Shown here in pieces: positions 11,734 through 23,352 of a stretch of DNA of 64,000 nucleotides; position 1 is the stretch's first letter; every line of letters begins with the position of its first letter. The notes beneath the pieces are model-generated. The model was not told the origin of the DNA. It worked only from the letters and a program-made list of their open reading frames with translations, and ran no database searches. The translations under genes and the position numbers were made by a program. The stretch comes from Casuarina equisetifolia (lineage: Eukaryota; Streptophyta; Magnoliopsida; Fagales; Casuarinaceae), in assembly GCA_028551475.1 (NCBI GenBank), contig CM052357.1:6433931-6497930 (forward strand), read 5' to 3'.

Positions 11734-14700
11734 TGGTATCAGAGTTAGGTTATGATCACATTTTATCATACTATCTTAACACCCTCTATCATGTCCTCAA
11801 CCTAACCATTTCCAAAAAATGTCAATGTCAGTAACTTTGTTACTATCAAACTCACTAAAGGAAATTATCTTTTGTGGATGAATTAAGTCAAATCACTTGT
11901 CTAAAACTAGAAACTTACTAGCTTTCTCATTAAAACTACTTCCTGCCCTTCACTTACTCATTTTTTTGAGGACAAGGAAGTAGCAAATCTAGAACATGAT
12001 GAGTGGATGCAAAGTGATGTGCTTGTAAAATCATTGATTATTAGCACCTTATCCAAAGAAGCCCTAGGCCATATATTTAAGCTTGATTCCTCGGCTCAAG
12101 TACAGAATGCCTTGGCCAACCATTTTGCTAAGCAAATCAAAGCTCATGAATTCGACCTACTTTCACAACTTTACAACCTCCATAAAGAAAGAAAGAATAT
12201 TTCAGATTTTCTAGCGAATTTCAAGGGTTTTCCCAAACAACTTAGCTCAATTAGGAAGCCATTAATAAATCTATCCAAAATTTTTTGGCTTCTTGAAAGC
12301 CTCGATCAAGAATATGATTCTTTTAAGATGACCTTATTTTGACCTCCAATACCATAATTTAGTGAAGTGGTATCGTAATTGTAGGCCTTTGAGTCTTGCC
12401 TCAATTGCTACTCCACTTGACTTGCTATCACTCCAAATGACTCAATAGCATTCTTTTGCAACGCACCAATCATGGTGGTTGCAATGGACCATATGGTAAA
12501 GCACCCTCAACTTTCTTCAACTCACAAGAAAAAGGGTTTTAATTATTTTGCTTAGAATGCCCACTCATCAAACAAATCCAACCTCTTATATGCCTTTGAA
12601 AGATCATGTAACCTTTTCACTATAGATAATTGGCCATTATCCATTTGTCAAAATTGTGGAAAAATAGGACATATAGCTTTAGAATATTGGAAAAGGTTTG
12701 GCTATACTTTCCAAACTGATGATATCCTTAAGGCTTTGGTTACTCTTTAAGTAATTGAACCCACCAACATAGATTGGGTTGTTGACTTAAAGGTTTATTC
12801 CCACATCACATATGTGTAGGTAATCTCATAATCTTATAACCTCATCACTTTATCATGGACTAGATTGTATTATGGTGGGAATTGGAAAAATACTACCCAT
12901 CACCCTTTTTGGTTCTATCACCATTAGAAATGGAAAATTGGAATAAAATTTAGTTTTGTTTTCCTCACACATAATATGAAACCTACTATTTGTCCTCAAA
13001 CTTACTAATGATATTCCTTGTTTAGTGATTTTTGATTGTCACTCTTTTATTGTTAAGGATTTGATCACTTAGGAAACTCTTTTTAAGGGATACATATAAG
13101 ACAATTTGTATGTGCTGCCCATAAAGAAGACTCAAACCTTATAAAAAAAAACCAATAAGAGATAGATGGCAACATGTAGTACTAAAGACTATGCCACTTT
13201 AATTTTTAGCTTCTAAAATTCCTTCAAAATAGAAAATTATTGAAATGAACAAGGATGTTCCTTCAACTTGCTTTTCTTGTATGCTTAATAAAATTCATGT
13301 TTTACCTTTTTCACCTTTAGCTCATCAAGTAGTCACGCCTCTAGAAAAGATTCATAGTTACCTTTGGGGGCCATCATTAATTCTCTCACGCTATGTTATC
13401 TTGGTCAATGACTGCACTTAATTTGTATAGTTCTATTGAATAAAAAAAGAATAAAACTTTTATCAAATATTCATGATCTTTCATACAATGGTTGAGAACC
13501 AATTTAATGCTAAAGTTAAAATCTTGCACTTTGACAATGGCAGAGAATATGCCAATTAAGAACTTAATTCTTACTTACAACTGTATGGAATACTTCAATA
13601 GTTTTCATGCCTTTACACTTCCCAACAAAACAAGGTTGCTAAACGAAAACACCACTAAATCACATAACTTGGAGAGCAATGCTCCTTTAAGGATCAATTC
13701 CAAAGTGATTCTAGGTGGAAACATACTCAATGACAATATACTTGATTAATCAACTATCATTTAATCAACTATCATCTTCAGGTGTTTGAACATAAAATTC
13801 TCCTTAATAAGTTTTGTACATTAGATCCTAGACTATGGATCTTTAAAGGTTTTTAGAACTCATTGTTACCCACGTTTGTGTTCCACTATCACTAACAAAT
13901 TATCAACAAGGTCACTTACTTGCATTTTCATGGGATATAGTGCAAAACACAAAGGTTATCAATGCTTCCATATAAGAACAAGTAAGATCTTTATCTCTTA
14001 ACATGTCATCTTTGATGAAGGCCTTTTTCTTTTCTTAAATACACATCATGCAAACTCTCAACCTTCTTTTACAACTTTTTTTCATCCCCTTTCTAACCAA
14101 GTTGGTTAATAGAGTTAATAAATAGAACTAAAACTCATCCTTCCTTCCCACTATGCATCTAGATTTAAAGTCATCCCCTTCAGTTTGATACCCGTCCCCT
14201 ACTAAAAATGTCCTAGAGTCTCCCTTAAATATCTCAACCCATGCCATATTAGAGACCCTTATCATTTGCTTCACTCATTAAACCACCTTAAAATTTCGCA
14301 ATCAAGGACATTGATGGGACTATGCCTAGAGATCTTTCCTACTTTTCAAAAGGTCCATGTCCTTCACTGACATGGATTCCTTAGAGCTTCATCATCAAAA
14401 CATCCCATAAGACCTACATCCCTTCCATAACAACATGGAATCTTCAAGACCTAGTGTTTACTCCATATCATCCCATCCTTGGCCTCATGTCTTAGGTTCT
14501 TCCTAAATAGCTATAAACACTTCTCACGGCCACGATACCAACATGTCACCCCTATAATGCTGAGAACGTGCCTTAAAGAATCCTTACCAATTCTTATCAT
14601 TGGACCAAAATAACCCATCAATCCAACCTGGTATACCCTTAACCTTTTCTTCATTCATTCTTGAGACCACACCCACCATTCCATTAGAAATAGCTCATTC

Positions 14701-15570
14701 CATTCGCACTCACCCCATGACAACAAGGAGCTTGGCTGGTGGGCACCAACCAAACCCAAAATATGCTTTGTTCCTTCCTTTGTCCATCCCTTTGGTCCCC
14801 TTAGCCATCAACTATGCCCTTGAACACCTAGGTTGGTAAGTGGCAATGCTTTTCAAAATGAATTCACTCCACCATAATGACACTTAGGAACTTGTGCCAA
14901 TTGAACCCTCTATGAACATTGTGCGGAGCAAGTGGGTTTTTAAGTCTAAGTTGAATCCAAATGGCACATTGCAATGTCTCAAAGCTAGACTCCTTGCCAA
15001 GTACCATCAAAAGCTTGAGATCAACTACTTAGAAACTTATAGCTCTGCAATAAGGACAACAAAGAGCGAATCATTGTCACTCTAGCGACAGTTCAAGGCT
15101 GGCATCTACGTCAGTTTGACATGGATAATGCTTTCGTCCATGGAAAGCTACTTAAGCTTGAGTTTATGAAGCAACCGCCCAGGATCTATAAGTCTCAATT
15201 CCCATAGCATGTTTATGCACTTCGTCAAGCTCTCTATGGGCTTAGGCAAGGGCCATGAACTTGATTTTAAAAGCTCTCCTCTTTCCTCTTGGATTGCAGG
15301 TTTAATTGCTTTTTGCATGACCTATTATTTTTTGTCTACAACCAAGGAAACAATCACGTGTGGGTGATAATCTATGTGGACAATCTCATTGTCACGAGCA
15401 ACACCCCACGCCTATTGGACTACTTTGCTGACTACTTAGGAGACAAGTTTCCCATAAAAGATCTAGGAAAGCTTCACTTCTTCCTTGGGGTGCAAGTACA
15501 CTATCACCCGAATTGTCTTTTTCTCTCATAAGAACAATATGCATTGGAACTTCTTCATAGAACAGAAATG
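10950..15570 (+). mobile_element. Ty1/copia LTR retrotransposon fossil
   Basis: Plus-strand element with a recognisable left LTR (10950-11733) followed directly by a primer-binding site of the tRNA-Met type (TGGTATCAGAG from 11734). The parts follow in copia order: gag with a UBN2-type domain (about 11790-12350), a zinc knuckle near 12640-12700, integrase-related sequence (about 13250-14000) and reverse transcriptase (about 14880-15530). No matching right LTR was found. The element is broken throughout, with well over ten disruptions. Its LTR is poor in CpG compared with the related LTR at 17145, as expected of old methylated DNA. It is old. Confidence 0.9.
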
Positions 15571-16019
15571 ATCCGATGCACCTCTAAAAGGTCCCACCAA
15601 AGTAGGATTCGATGCACCTTCTTTAAATATAAATAAGATGGCAAAAGTCCTCCTTTAATTATAAATAAGATGGCAAGTGATGGCAAATGTGTGTTTGTGT
15701 GTGTGTAGATGGCAAGTGATGGCTAGTGCGTGTGTAATAATTTTCTTTGTTGTAGACTTAATACACTCAAGATGCTTGTCTTCTATTATTAATAATATTC
15801 GTTATATTTGAAAAAAAAATTAAATTTTGACGTTTCCGTAGAATCTCCATTTGGTTTTCTTCTGTCATTTATTGAAAAAAATACAAATAATAAATTAAAT
15901 TGAATTATATTTTAATCTATTACTACTATTCCCCATCGTATATAAAATTGCCGTTTTTTTTAAACACTTTTTGGGATCTAACCAACAAGCATTTGTCTTC
16001 AATTATTTTTAAAATAAAT
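15571..16019. other. No gene recognised; short GT-rich repeats
   Basis: Contains an imperfect duplication of ATAAATAAGATGGCAA at about 15627-15675 and a (TG)n tract near 15688-15708. The sequence then becomes AT-rich. No coding sequence was seen. Confidence 0.4.
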
Positions 16020-17144
16020 TTTCTTCTTAAATCGAGACGGTCAATCTTTCTAACGTATTAAAACTATAGTTACATCAAATGTTATTTTTCAGATACATTT
16101 CATATTTCGATTATTGTGATGGCTCATTAATGACATAATGTATTAAAGTTTTTCAGGTATTATATTTATAAGATACACGAAAAGAAAATCTCAAATTAAG
16201 AAATTATTGTTTTACCTTGTTTTACCTTGTTTTACCAGAGTGGAGGAGTTTTCTCAATGCGTATACCCATGCGTGGAGAGTTATGCTTTTATCCCCAAGA
16301 ATGGTTCAATTATATTTTCTTTTCCACTATTTTAAGAACATCTGAAAAGATTAAATTATAATTCCTAACCCCATTGAACCAATAATTATGTCTCTACTCT
16401 TAGAAAGAAAAAAAAATTGTAATTTGTTTGCAAATCTGATGGATATATTTTTGTACTGATTTTTTTTCTTCTATCTACATAAAAATATGGCTTACTTGCA
16501 TCATATGTCTACATCAATAAAAGGTTATACAAATTGTCTACTTAAACTAATTTCATACTAAGCTAAGAATAATAAGTGTTAATCTTAATAATAGTTATTA
16601 GAAAGTTTAAAATCTAACTCAAAAATTCATTCAAATTGAAATTATATTTTTTATATGTTTTTTTGTACCTTTCTAATGTAGGAATTTTATATTCAACAAT
16701 AATAAAAATTTATTTTTATTTTTGTTTCAAAAAATGAAAAAAATAAAATAAAGAAATTATGTGAGAATAAGCAAATTTATTTTTATTTCTTTAGAATCTA
16801 AGACCTAGTTTTCCATTTTTCTTAAAAAAAACCACAACTATTATTTTATGACCAAGTAATTCAAATATATTTGTCTACTCTATTAGTTTTAAATCGCTAT
16901 CTAATTAGTTATTAGATTTGATCGTATTTTCATGCGCTGAAATGTTTAAATATTTAGGATACTTTATTTGATAAGGTTCTTTTAAACCGACAGCACGGTC
17001 GGTCGAACAATCCTGATCAGCCAGTGGTAGCGTTCTTATTGAAACTCGTAGGCCCAAGCCGAGTCGCTGGACTTCTACACGACTTTCCTTGTTAATGTTT
17101 ATTTGTAGCAGCAAAGAAGCTTTCAATTCCTAAAACCAAAATTG
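16020..17144 (+). promoter_or_regulatory. Upstream region of ACD11 copy B
   Basis: This about 1.1 kb segment is repeated, diverged, upstream of ACD11 copies C (29240-30238) and D (38790-39340). Shared blocks are GAGTGGAGGAGTTT with TGGAGAGTTA, GAACCAATAAT, and, close to the gene, CACGACTTTCCTT and GCAAAGAAGCTTTCAATTCC. The last block marks the original leader. Here it is cut off from the start codon by a solo LTR inserted after 17144. Confidence 0.7.
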
Positions 17145-17951
17145 TGTGAAAGAAGCCTCTCCAGTCCCTGCTACATCATCCCCCTCGGCTGCACCACGAA
17201 CCTCTCCTCAAAGCACGCATGCAACTCACTGGCAGTTCGGTGGTGGTCAGCTAGCTCAGGGTCTTCATGCAGCAACCAATTCACGGGTCAGCCAGTGATG
17301 CGACGTGCTGACTGCTGGCTATGCAATGGAGTGCCACCGCATTTGCTTCATGCAGTCACACACTCGGCTACCTAATGGACATGCTGCTGAGAAGAGAGTG
17401 GAGATTACCGTGCCCGTCAACCAGCAGCTCAGCTTGCCACCTCAGATGAAGAAGCTGACTCGGCATCTACCACCACAAGCGGTCCGTGTGCTGCCCCATC
17501 GAGCACAACCTATTCCGCCGGCATCAAGTGAACGTGTGAAGACCACATCAACCTGCTGTTACACCATAGGGGCGGTCAAGTCAGCGTTTATGAAATAGAA
17601 ACGCGTGACTGGAGAATTGGAAGATAGTTCATGTGAAAGCTTGACCCTCTCCCCTGGACAACCCTGCGCGAGTCTTCAAGTTGTGTACCATGGAAAGCCT
17701 AGCGTGAAGGAAGGGAAAGCTAGGAAGAAAATGAAGCGAAGTAACGATCGTCGTAAGTTACAATTGTACCTAGGGTCATCACGTAAACAACTAGGAAGTT
17801 TACGTGTAGAAAATAAGTAGATCCAAAGCTTATATAAAGGCACTACTTGCTCATGAAAATACAAGCCTTTTGTCTTTCTACTTGTACTCCCAACGTTTAT
17901 CCAATACAAGTAGCTTCCGCACCCTTGCTTGCAAATCTCTGTTTTTCTTCT
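17145..17951 (+). mobile_element. Solo copia LTR in the 5' leader of ACD11 copy B
   Basis: An 807-bp LTR of the same family as 10950-11733, beginning TGTGAAAGAAG and ending TTTTTCTTCT. It is flanked by the 5-bp direct repeat AATTG (17140-17144 and 17952-17956). Copies C and D read straight through this point (CCAAAATTGAACAGCC in C), so the empty site is visible. It has no internal region, so it is a solo LTR left by recombination. CpG sites are better kept than in the other LTR, so it is probably the younger insertion or sits in less methylated DNA. Confidence 0.9.
17831..17837 (+). promoter_or_regulatory. TATA box of the solo LTR, possible promoter of ACD11 copy B
   Basis: TATATAA lies inside the LTR in the same orientation as ACD11 copy B, about 155 bp before its ATG. 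In a copia LTR such a box marks the start of transcription some 30 bp downstream. That would give ACD11-B a short leader of about 125 nt with LTR R/U5 sequence. The inference rests on position only. Confidence 0.5.
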
Positions 17952-17988
17952 AATTGACCAGCCATAGCGTGGGAGAGACCTTGGTCTG

Positions 17989-20779
17989 ATGGCACACGTG
18001 AACGACGAGAAGCCTCTGAGGAAGATAGCGGAGGCCTTCCAGGAGCTAGCGGCCATCGTCAATTCCGGAACCGCAGAAGTGGAGGTTGCGCCATTCTCTC
18101 GCGCGTGCTCTCATCTTTCGCCTCTCTTCGGCTGCTTGGGCATCGCCTTCAAGTTTGCTGAGATGGACTTCGTCGCAAAGGTACATGCCGAGCCCTTGAT
18201 TTCTTACGTTCGTCGCAAAAATGGAGAAATAAAAGCTTTACCCTTTTTCGAGCGATCAAAGTATCGGTATGGTTTGATTGAACTCCGTTTTATGGTTGTG
18301 TTGAATAATAAGCATAGGACTTTACTCGCTCTGATTTAGCAGTTCTTTTGGAAAACGAACGAAAAGTTTGACTCCTGCCTCAGCTTTTCTTCCGATTTAT
18401 TTTTTGAAGGGCCAACTCATACGTTGAGTGACTATTACATGACAAGTATTATATTATGATTGATCCAGAGAACAGTTTGAACTAATGGAATGCCAAAATT
18501 TCAGCTTTTTGTGTTTATATTGTACGTATATCATGATTTAATTGATGAATTACTTGATTGTTTTGTCACTTTTGAGTGTTTTTGTATCATTCACCTCCGT
18601 GATTGCAGGTGAATGATCTCATGGAGGCTTCAAAATCGATCGATACCTTGCAGGCTTTACTTGGACGCGATGTAGAAGCGAACACAGTAAAGAAAATTGG
18701 TAGTCATTCAAGAAACCTGTTGAGAGTGAAGCGTGGGCTCGACGTGGTCAAAGTACTCTTCGAGAATCTCCTACTTTCAGAGTATGTGTATCATCCAGTC
18801 CTTGTTGTGGTTTTTTGGTCCTGTCCTGGTGACTTTTCAGCACGTGATAATTTTCTGCTCTAGCCAATCTCCTCTTTCTGTTGAGCGTAGTTGGGAGCAC
18901 GTGTTCGTTTGTGCAGTAGAAATTGATATAAAAGAGGAGTAATAGAACTGGAACCATCCTAAAGAGTACTTGGCATAGCTCTGCTCAGCTACATATTGAT
19001 ACGGAAACCATAAAAAAAGAAGTTGAGTTAACGTTTCCTATCACTACAGAAACCATGAATCATATTTTGCCGTCAAATTGCATATGTGCGGACACTGAAG
19101 GTAGAATTTTGTGTGCCTTGGAACGTTTATGCAGTAGCCAAAACTAACAAATTTTGCCAGAAGTCAAATTATCGTTCGTACTTATATGTGACGGGATACT
19201 TTCCCCTCCTCCGTCAGAGAATATGGATTTTGGGTGTGAAGATGGAGTTGGGGTGTGTCAGGGTTTTATTCTAACTTACGGTACCAATACTAACCTAGTT
19301 CATTTAGTTAAGTTTTGCCTTTCCAGGTGGATGACTTAGCATATAAAAGGGACTAATGGATAGGTCGTTCTAAGATGTAGATATTGCCTACAGATAAAAA
19401 GAGGATACCGATTTGCCTTCCAATTGAACCCAGAGATCCAGAACTCCAGATTTAATATATCAAAATATGTTTTCTCAGAGGTGGATAGATAAATCACAGC
19501 AAACAGTTATAATTTTTCTTCTGACCTTTCTTGAAGTGGTCCATCACCCTTTTCATTGCATCTAAGCTTTAGCGGGTGCGTCGAGCCATGTTGAAAGGAT
19601 TGAAGCTTGTCCTGTAGTCATGTTTGTTTGGACAAACTCCTCCATAGAAATTATATCACCTATTCTCTGCGGTATCACTGAAGCACATGACATAGTTGTT
19701 AGTTTTAGAAGTCTGGCACAGCCAACTGGCTTTCGGGGCGGTGGAATGTCTAAAGCAAATTCATACTACAGTTCTTCTTAAGGTCATTATTTACAATTAT
19801 TTGGATGTCCTATGAATAGCTTCAGTAGATTTCTTGGTAAAAAAGGATGAAAGCCTTCCCCTTGAAGATTCCAGATTGTCCAAATAAAGAAAGAACTCTT
19901 AAACAGTGAAATTTTTTAGACATTCCATTAAAGCACGAAGAGCTAACAGTCTCACATACTTGGTTGCCAATAGCCTTAGTTATGGACGTATATCCAACAA
20001 ATGGGCTACGCCAATCAAATGAGTGAGTAGAGATAAAGTTGACGTACAATAAAGTAGTAATCAAATATAAAAAATAATCCAGCAATTTAGTTAAAAAAAA
20101 AACCTGATTGACTTTGATGCCGAAGTCAATGTTATGTGGCTAATTTTATAAATGGAGTTAACAGTTGCTGATAATAATATGGCAGGGAGAATTCTATGAA
20201 GGATCCAGCTTCAAAGGCTTATGCCGAGGTGTTAGCTCCACACCACGTATGGACTATAAGGAAAGCCGTAGATGCAGGGATGTGCGTACTTCCCACAAGG
20301 GAAAAACTGTTGAAGAAACTTAATGAAGATGGTGAGTTCAATTAGCAATTGGTAATTCTTGATTAAAATCTCAATGAAGTACTAAGAATAAAACCTGTAA
20401 ATAAGCTTTTACTGTTTGAACTGATTATCTAGACCCTGGCTTCTAGACCTATTTGGCCTAATTAGCCCAAACCAATCTATGATTTGCATCCTTAATTCTC
20501 CTTTTAATCAATAAGACTTTTCCGACCAAGAGTAGTAAAGGTGAAAATTAGAAATAAAAAAGACAAATTATGGGCAATTGGCAGAGGTAAGCTTGTTCTT
20601 CAATTTCAAGTTGTTTATTTTCTAATTTAAGTATCACTTATGGCATATGTTTTTGCACTGTTTTACTTCCAGAGACATCGGCAAAGATTCAAATGCAAAG
20701 TTACATCACTTCATCTGCTCCTGTTATCCTCTATGTTGAAAAACTCTTCCTTTCAAGGGAATTGGGTATTGATTGGTAA
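17989..20779 (+). CDS. ACD11: ACD11-like ceramide-1-phosphate transfer protein, copy B (intact)
   Basis: Four exons, 17989-18180, 18609-18781, 20186-20331 and 20673-20779, with GT-AG introns, join into 618 nt (205 residues plus stop). The protein is a GLTP-fold lipid transfer protein of the ACD11 type, which moves ceramide-1-phosphate and phytoceramide-1-phosphate between membranes in the cytosol. In Arabidopsis its loss causes accelerated cell death. The family core SPLFGCLGIAFKFAEMD is present, as are the headgroup residues D60, K64, R99 and R103 and the His pair at 141-142 (second His equals Arabidopsis H143). The protein ends LGIDW like its homologues. The Gly that follows the His pair in copy D is Val here. 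The ATG is that of the other copies and follows the LTR-interrupted leader. A truncated CPSF30 first exon lies downstream. Confidence 0.9.
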
Positions 20780-21359
20780 AACTTTTGAGTTGTGATGATC
20801 AATTTTTATCAATTAGGATCTGCCAGTTATTGTAACGTATTATCTTGATACCACAAAATTGTTGTACATTACGTTTAGTGGCATTGCTAAGTTAATGGAA
20901 CTTGGAATTCCTAGTAATTCTTTGAGATTGTCATACTAAAAAATGCCACAACTCTTCTAGAGAACAATATCGATGATGACGATATCTCAAGGATCAGGCG
21001 AAGAGTATTTTTAAGTTTCATCAGACAACGAAAGAAGAGATAACCAACATATCTTACTCATTATTTGATTGAGCGTAAATTTTAAAATATAGAATCCATG
21101 TTTTAGAAAACATTTTAAAAAAACAATTTTAAAAAACAATTTAAGAAATGCAAGATATATTGTAAATCGATTTTAAAATGCCCTTTTATAGTTTAAAATG
21201 TCCTTTTATAGTCAACATTAATTGCAACATTTTGTCATGCGGTTTTCTTTTTTCTTTTTTTTTTGAAAGGGGATGTTGCCTCTTGAGGGCATGCTCTTAG
21301 AACAAAAAAGAAAACTAAAGAGGCGAACTGTATGATTAATGGCACTTACAATATGTAAG

Positions 21360-21700
21360 CATAATTTTCAAAATTCTTAGATTTTCCATAAGAAATTCAC
21401 AAAATGATTTCCTGGTACAAGAAATCTCATGATTTCATACAAATATCACCGTTTTGCGGTTTTGTTTAGCGTCAAAATACGGCTTGGACTTTATAGTGAT
21501 TATTTATCACAAGATTTTGATTTTCCAGAAAAAAATCTTTGCACATTCGACCTTGTAAAGGTAAATGCAAGTTTCAGAGCGTGGGAATGGCCATTGTTGA
21601 AGCGTCTTTGGTGTTTAACGCAGAACTCACAACCCTGTAACTCTTTAACTCCTTGATTCAAGTTAAACTGAACATTCTCCAAAAACCTAACTCTTTAACC
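21360..21700 (+). promoter_or_regulatory. CPSF30 upstream region, copy B
   Basis: Matches the region before the intact CPSF30 (44040-44400): TTTCCATAAGAAA, ATTTCATACAAATATCACCG, ATTTTGATTTTCCAGAAAA, and the leader AACTCACAACCCTGT. It precedes a CPSF30 exon that has lost its start, so it is probably without function. Confidence 0.6.
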
Positions 21701-21701
21701 A

Positions 21702-21960
21702 GCTTCTTTGAGGGCGGCCTTGACGCTGGTCCCATCGCGAACGCTGCCACTGCGCTGCGGGTGGCATTGCAGGAGCGGAGGGCGTCGCGGGTCTGGGCCG
21801 GCATAGCTTAGGTAGACGGTTTGCTGGCACTGGCTGAGAAGCCTGTGCATGAAGGGCGACGCTTGCGGCTTCCTTCGCCAGTATGGCAAATCGCGGATGT
21901 CCGTGTGTCACTTATTTCGGCGCTATGGCTAGTGTCGCAAGCAGTGTTGAAGCACATCAA
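21702..21960 (+). pseudogene. CPSF30 exon 1 relic (copy B)
   Basis: Follows exon 1 of the intact gene from the GGCCT(T/C)GACGC block to the second CCCH zinc finger (CACTGGCTGAGAAGCCTGTGCATGAAGGG is clear at 21826-21854). The start codon and first codons are missing, the Ala/Gly-rich part is shortened, and frameshifts separate the parts. Similarity stops at about 21960, inside the second zinc finger, where unrelated LTR-like DNA begins. The long open frame over 21821-22309 reads this exon in the wrong frame. Confidence 0.85.
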
Positions 21961-21961
21961 C

Positions 21962-22309
21962 CAGCACCTCAAACCATGGCCGAAACCAACCATTATTCTC
22001 ATTTCTGACAGCCCTGAATCGTCCATGGCCTCCACCGCCCGAGCTGCTGCTGCTGACGTCTCAAGTACATATGCCCATAGCCATGGAAAGGAGAAAGTAG
22101 AAGATAAATACGTTGAGGTGCCAAACCGTTTCTCAACCAGTAACGTGCTGTATTCTCACACAGATCGGCACAACAGGGGGCCATCTTTTACGTTGGAAGA
22201 AGCTGTTGCATACGAAACTTACCTTGCAGCGTGCCATGCAAGTGGGTCCACTAGTCGGCCACAAGAAGATGCACATCACATACAGCCTGACAGTCCAGCC
22301 GATCAGTAA
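21962..22309 (+). other. Coding-like segment of unknown origin inside the LTR-like region
   Basis: An open frame continues for about 115 codons beyond the CPSF30 relic and ends at 22307-22309. It includes SFTLEEAVAYETYLAACHAS, with balanced base use unlike the AT-rich surroundings. No family was recognised. It could be a piece of host gene picked up by the element, part of an LTR, or chance. The reading frame as a whole is not proposed as a gene. Confidence 0.3.
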
Positions 22310-22669
22310 AGTAAACACACGCATAACCGCACAAGCTCTACCCAAAGAGAAGGAAAGAATGAATGCAAGTTGCTGCGGAAAGTTGTTGTAAATACCGCAC
22401 TTTGTCCGGAAGGTAGTAGTGTAGTCCCTTATCCGGTCAAGTAGTTGTTTAGGGTTTTTGGTTAGTTTCCCGTATCTTGTAAGCCCGTCTCTTTTGTTTC
22501 CTGAGATGAACTGTTGTGTTTTGAGTCCGGCAATCTTTTCTGGTTTCCAAGGTTGTCCTTTTGTAAACGTTGCTTCCGTTGTGTACTATTTTTCAAGTTT
22601 GTAATATAAAACTTCTCACTTCTAGCTCTACATGCTATCTCAAATCTCTTTGGATACCACACTTTGTAT
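22310..22669 (+). other. LTR-like R/U5 region
   Basis: T-rich DNA (TTGTAATATAAAACTTC at about 22600) leading to the primer-binding-site remnant. It holds no gene and resembles the 3' part of a plant LTR. Confidence 0.45.
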
Positions 22670-23352
22670 TGATATAGAACCAACGATTCTGACCTGTCAA
22701 CCTGTACTCATCATGGCCCAAAGAAATTTGAAAAATGTATTCCTTTTTCTACTTAGTTAATGTGAGTAACCTTGTTACTTATAGAGAGAAATTCAAAGAG
22801 AAAAATTTGAAAAATATTACCATTAAACTCATAAAGTGAAATTATCTTCCATAGAAGACGCATATCAAATCTCTCATCTAAACATAGAAACTCATTGGTT
22901 TCATCAATGGAACTACATCCTATTCCATTGAACATCTACGTGTTGGTGATCACTAAGAAACTAAAATCATGAATAATCAACACTCTATCAGAGGAAGCAA
23001 TGGGTCACATTTTTGAGTTAGAAACAACTACTTAGGTATGGGAAGAACTAGCTTATCACTATACACAAAGGACTGAAACTAGAGAGTTTGAGCTTCTCTC
23101 TCAACTCAATAGTCTGCAGATAGAAGGTAAAACAAAGTCTATATTTTTAGTTGAATTTAAAAATCTCCTGAATCAACTCAATTCCATAGGAAAACCCATG
23201 TCAGATTTTGCCAAAACCTGTCGTCCGCTTGAAAGTCTAGGACCAAACTATGAGTCCTTCACAGATGCCACGTTTCGTCCTCCTATACCCTCCTCCAATG
23301 TGACTTTGATGCTGAAGTTGATGTTTTGTGGTTGCTGATAATGATATGGTAG

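Larger units (their letters stand above)
21960..23300 (+). mobile_element. Copia-type LTR and gag remnant
   Basis: An LTR-like segment ends at about 22669 and is followed by a tRNA-Met type primer-binding-site remnant at about 22670. Gag-related sequence follows (about 22740-23300), similar to the gag region of the copia fossil at 11.8-12.4 kb. It lies exactly between the broken CPSF30 exon 1 of module B and ACD11 exon 3 of module B'. No pol region was found. It is broken in several places, so it is a fossil. The left boundary is set only by the loss of CPSF30 similarity. Confidence 0.65.

Noticed and set aside
10950-17951. One 7-kb copia element with LTRs at 10950 and 17145
   Set aside because: Sequence just left of 17145 is ACD11 promoter and leader, shared with copies C and D, and the 17145 LTR has its own AATTG direct repeats. 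It is therefore a separate solo LTR.
21821-22309. Open frame of 162 codons as a real gene
   Set aside because: Its first third reads the CPSF30 exon relic in the wrong frame and then crosses a breakpoint into unrelated DNA.
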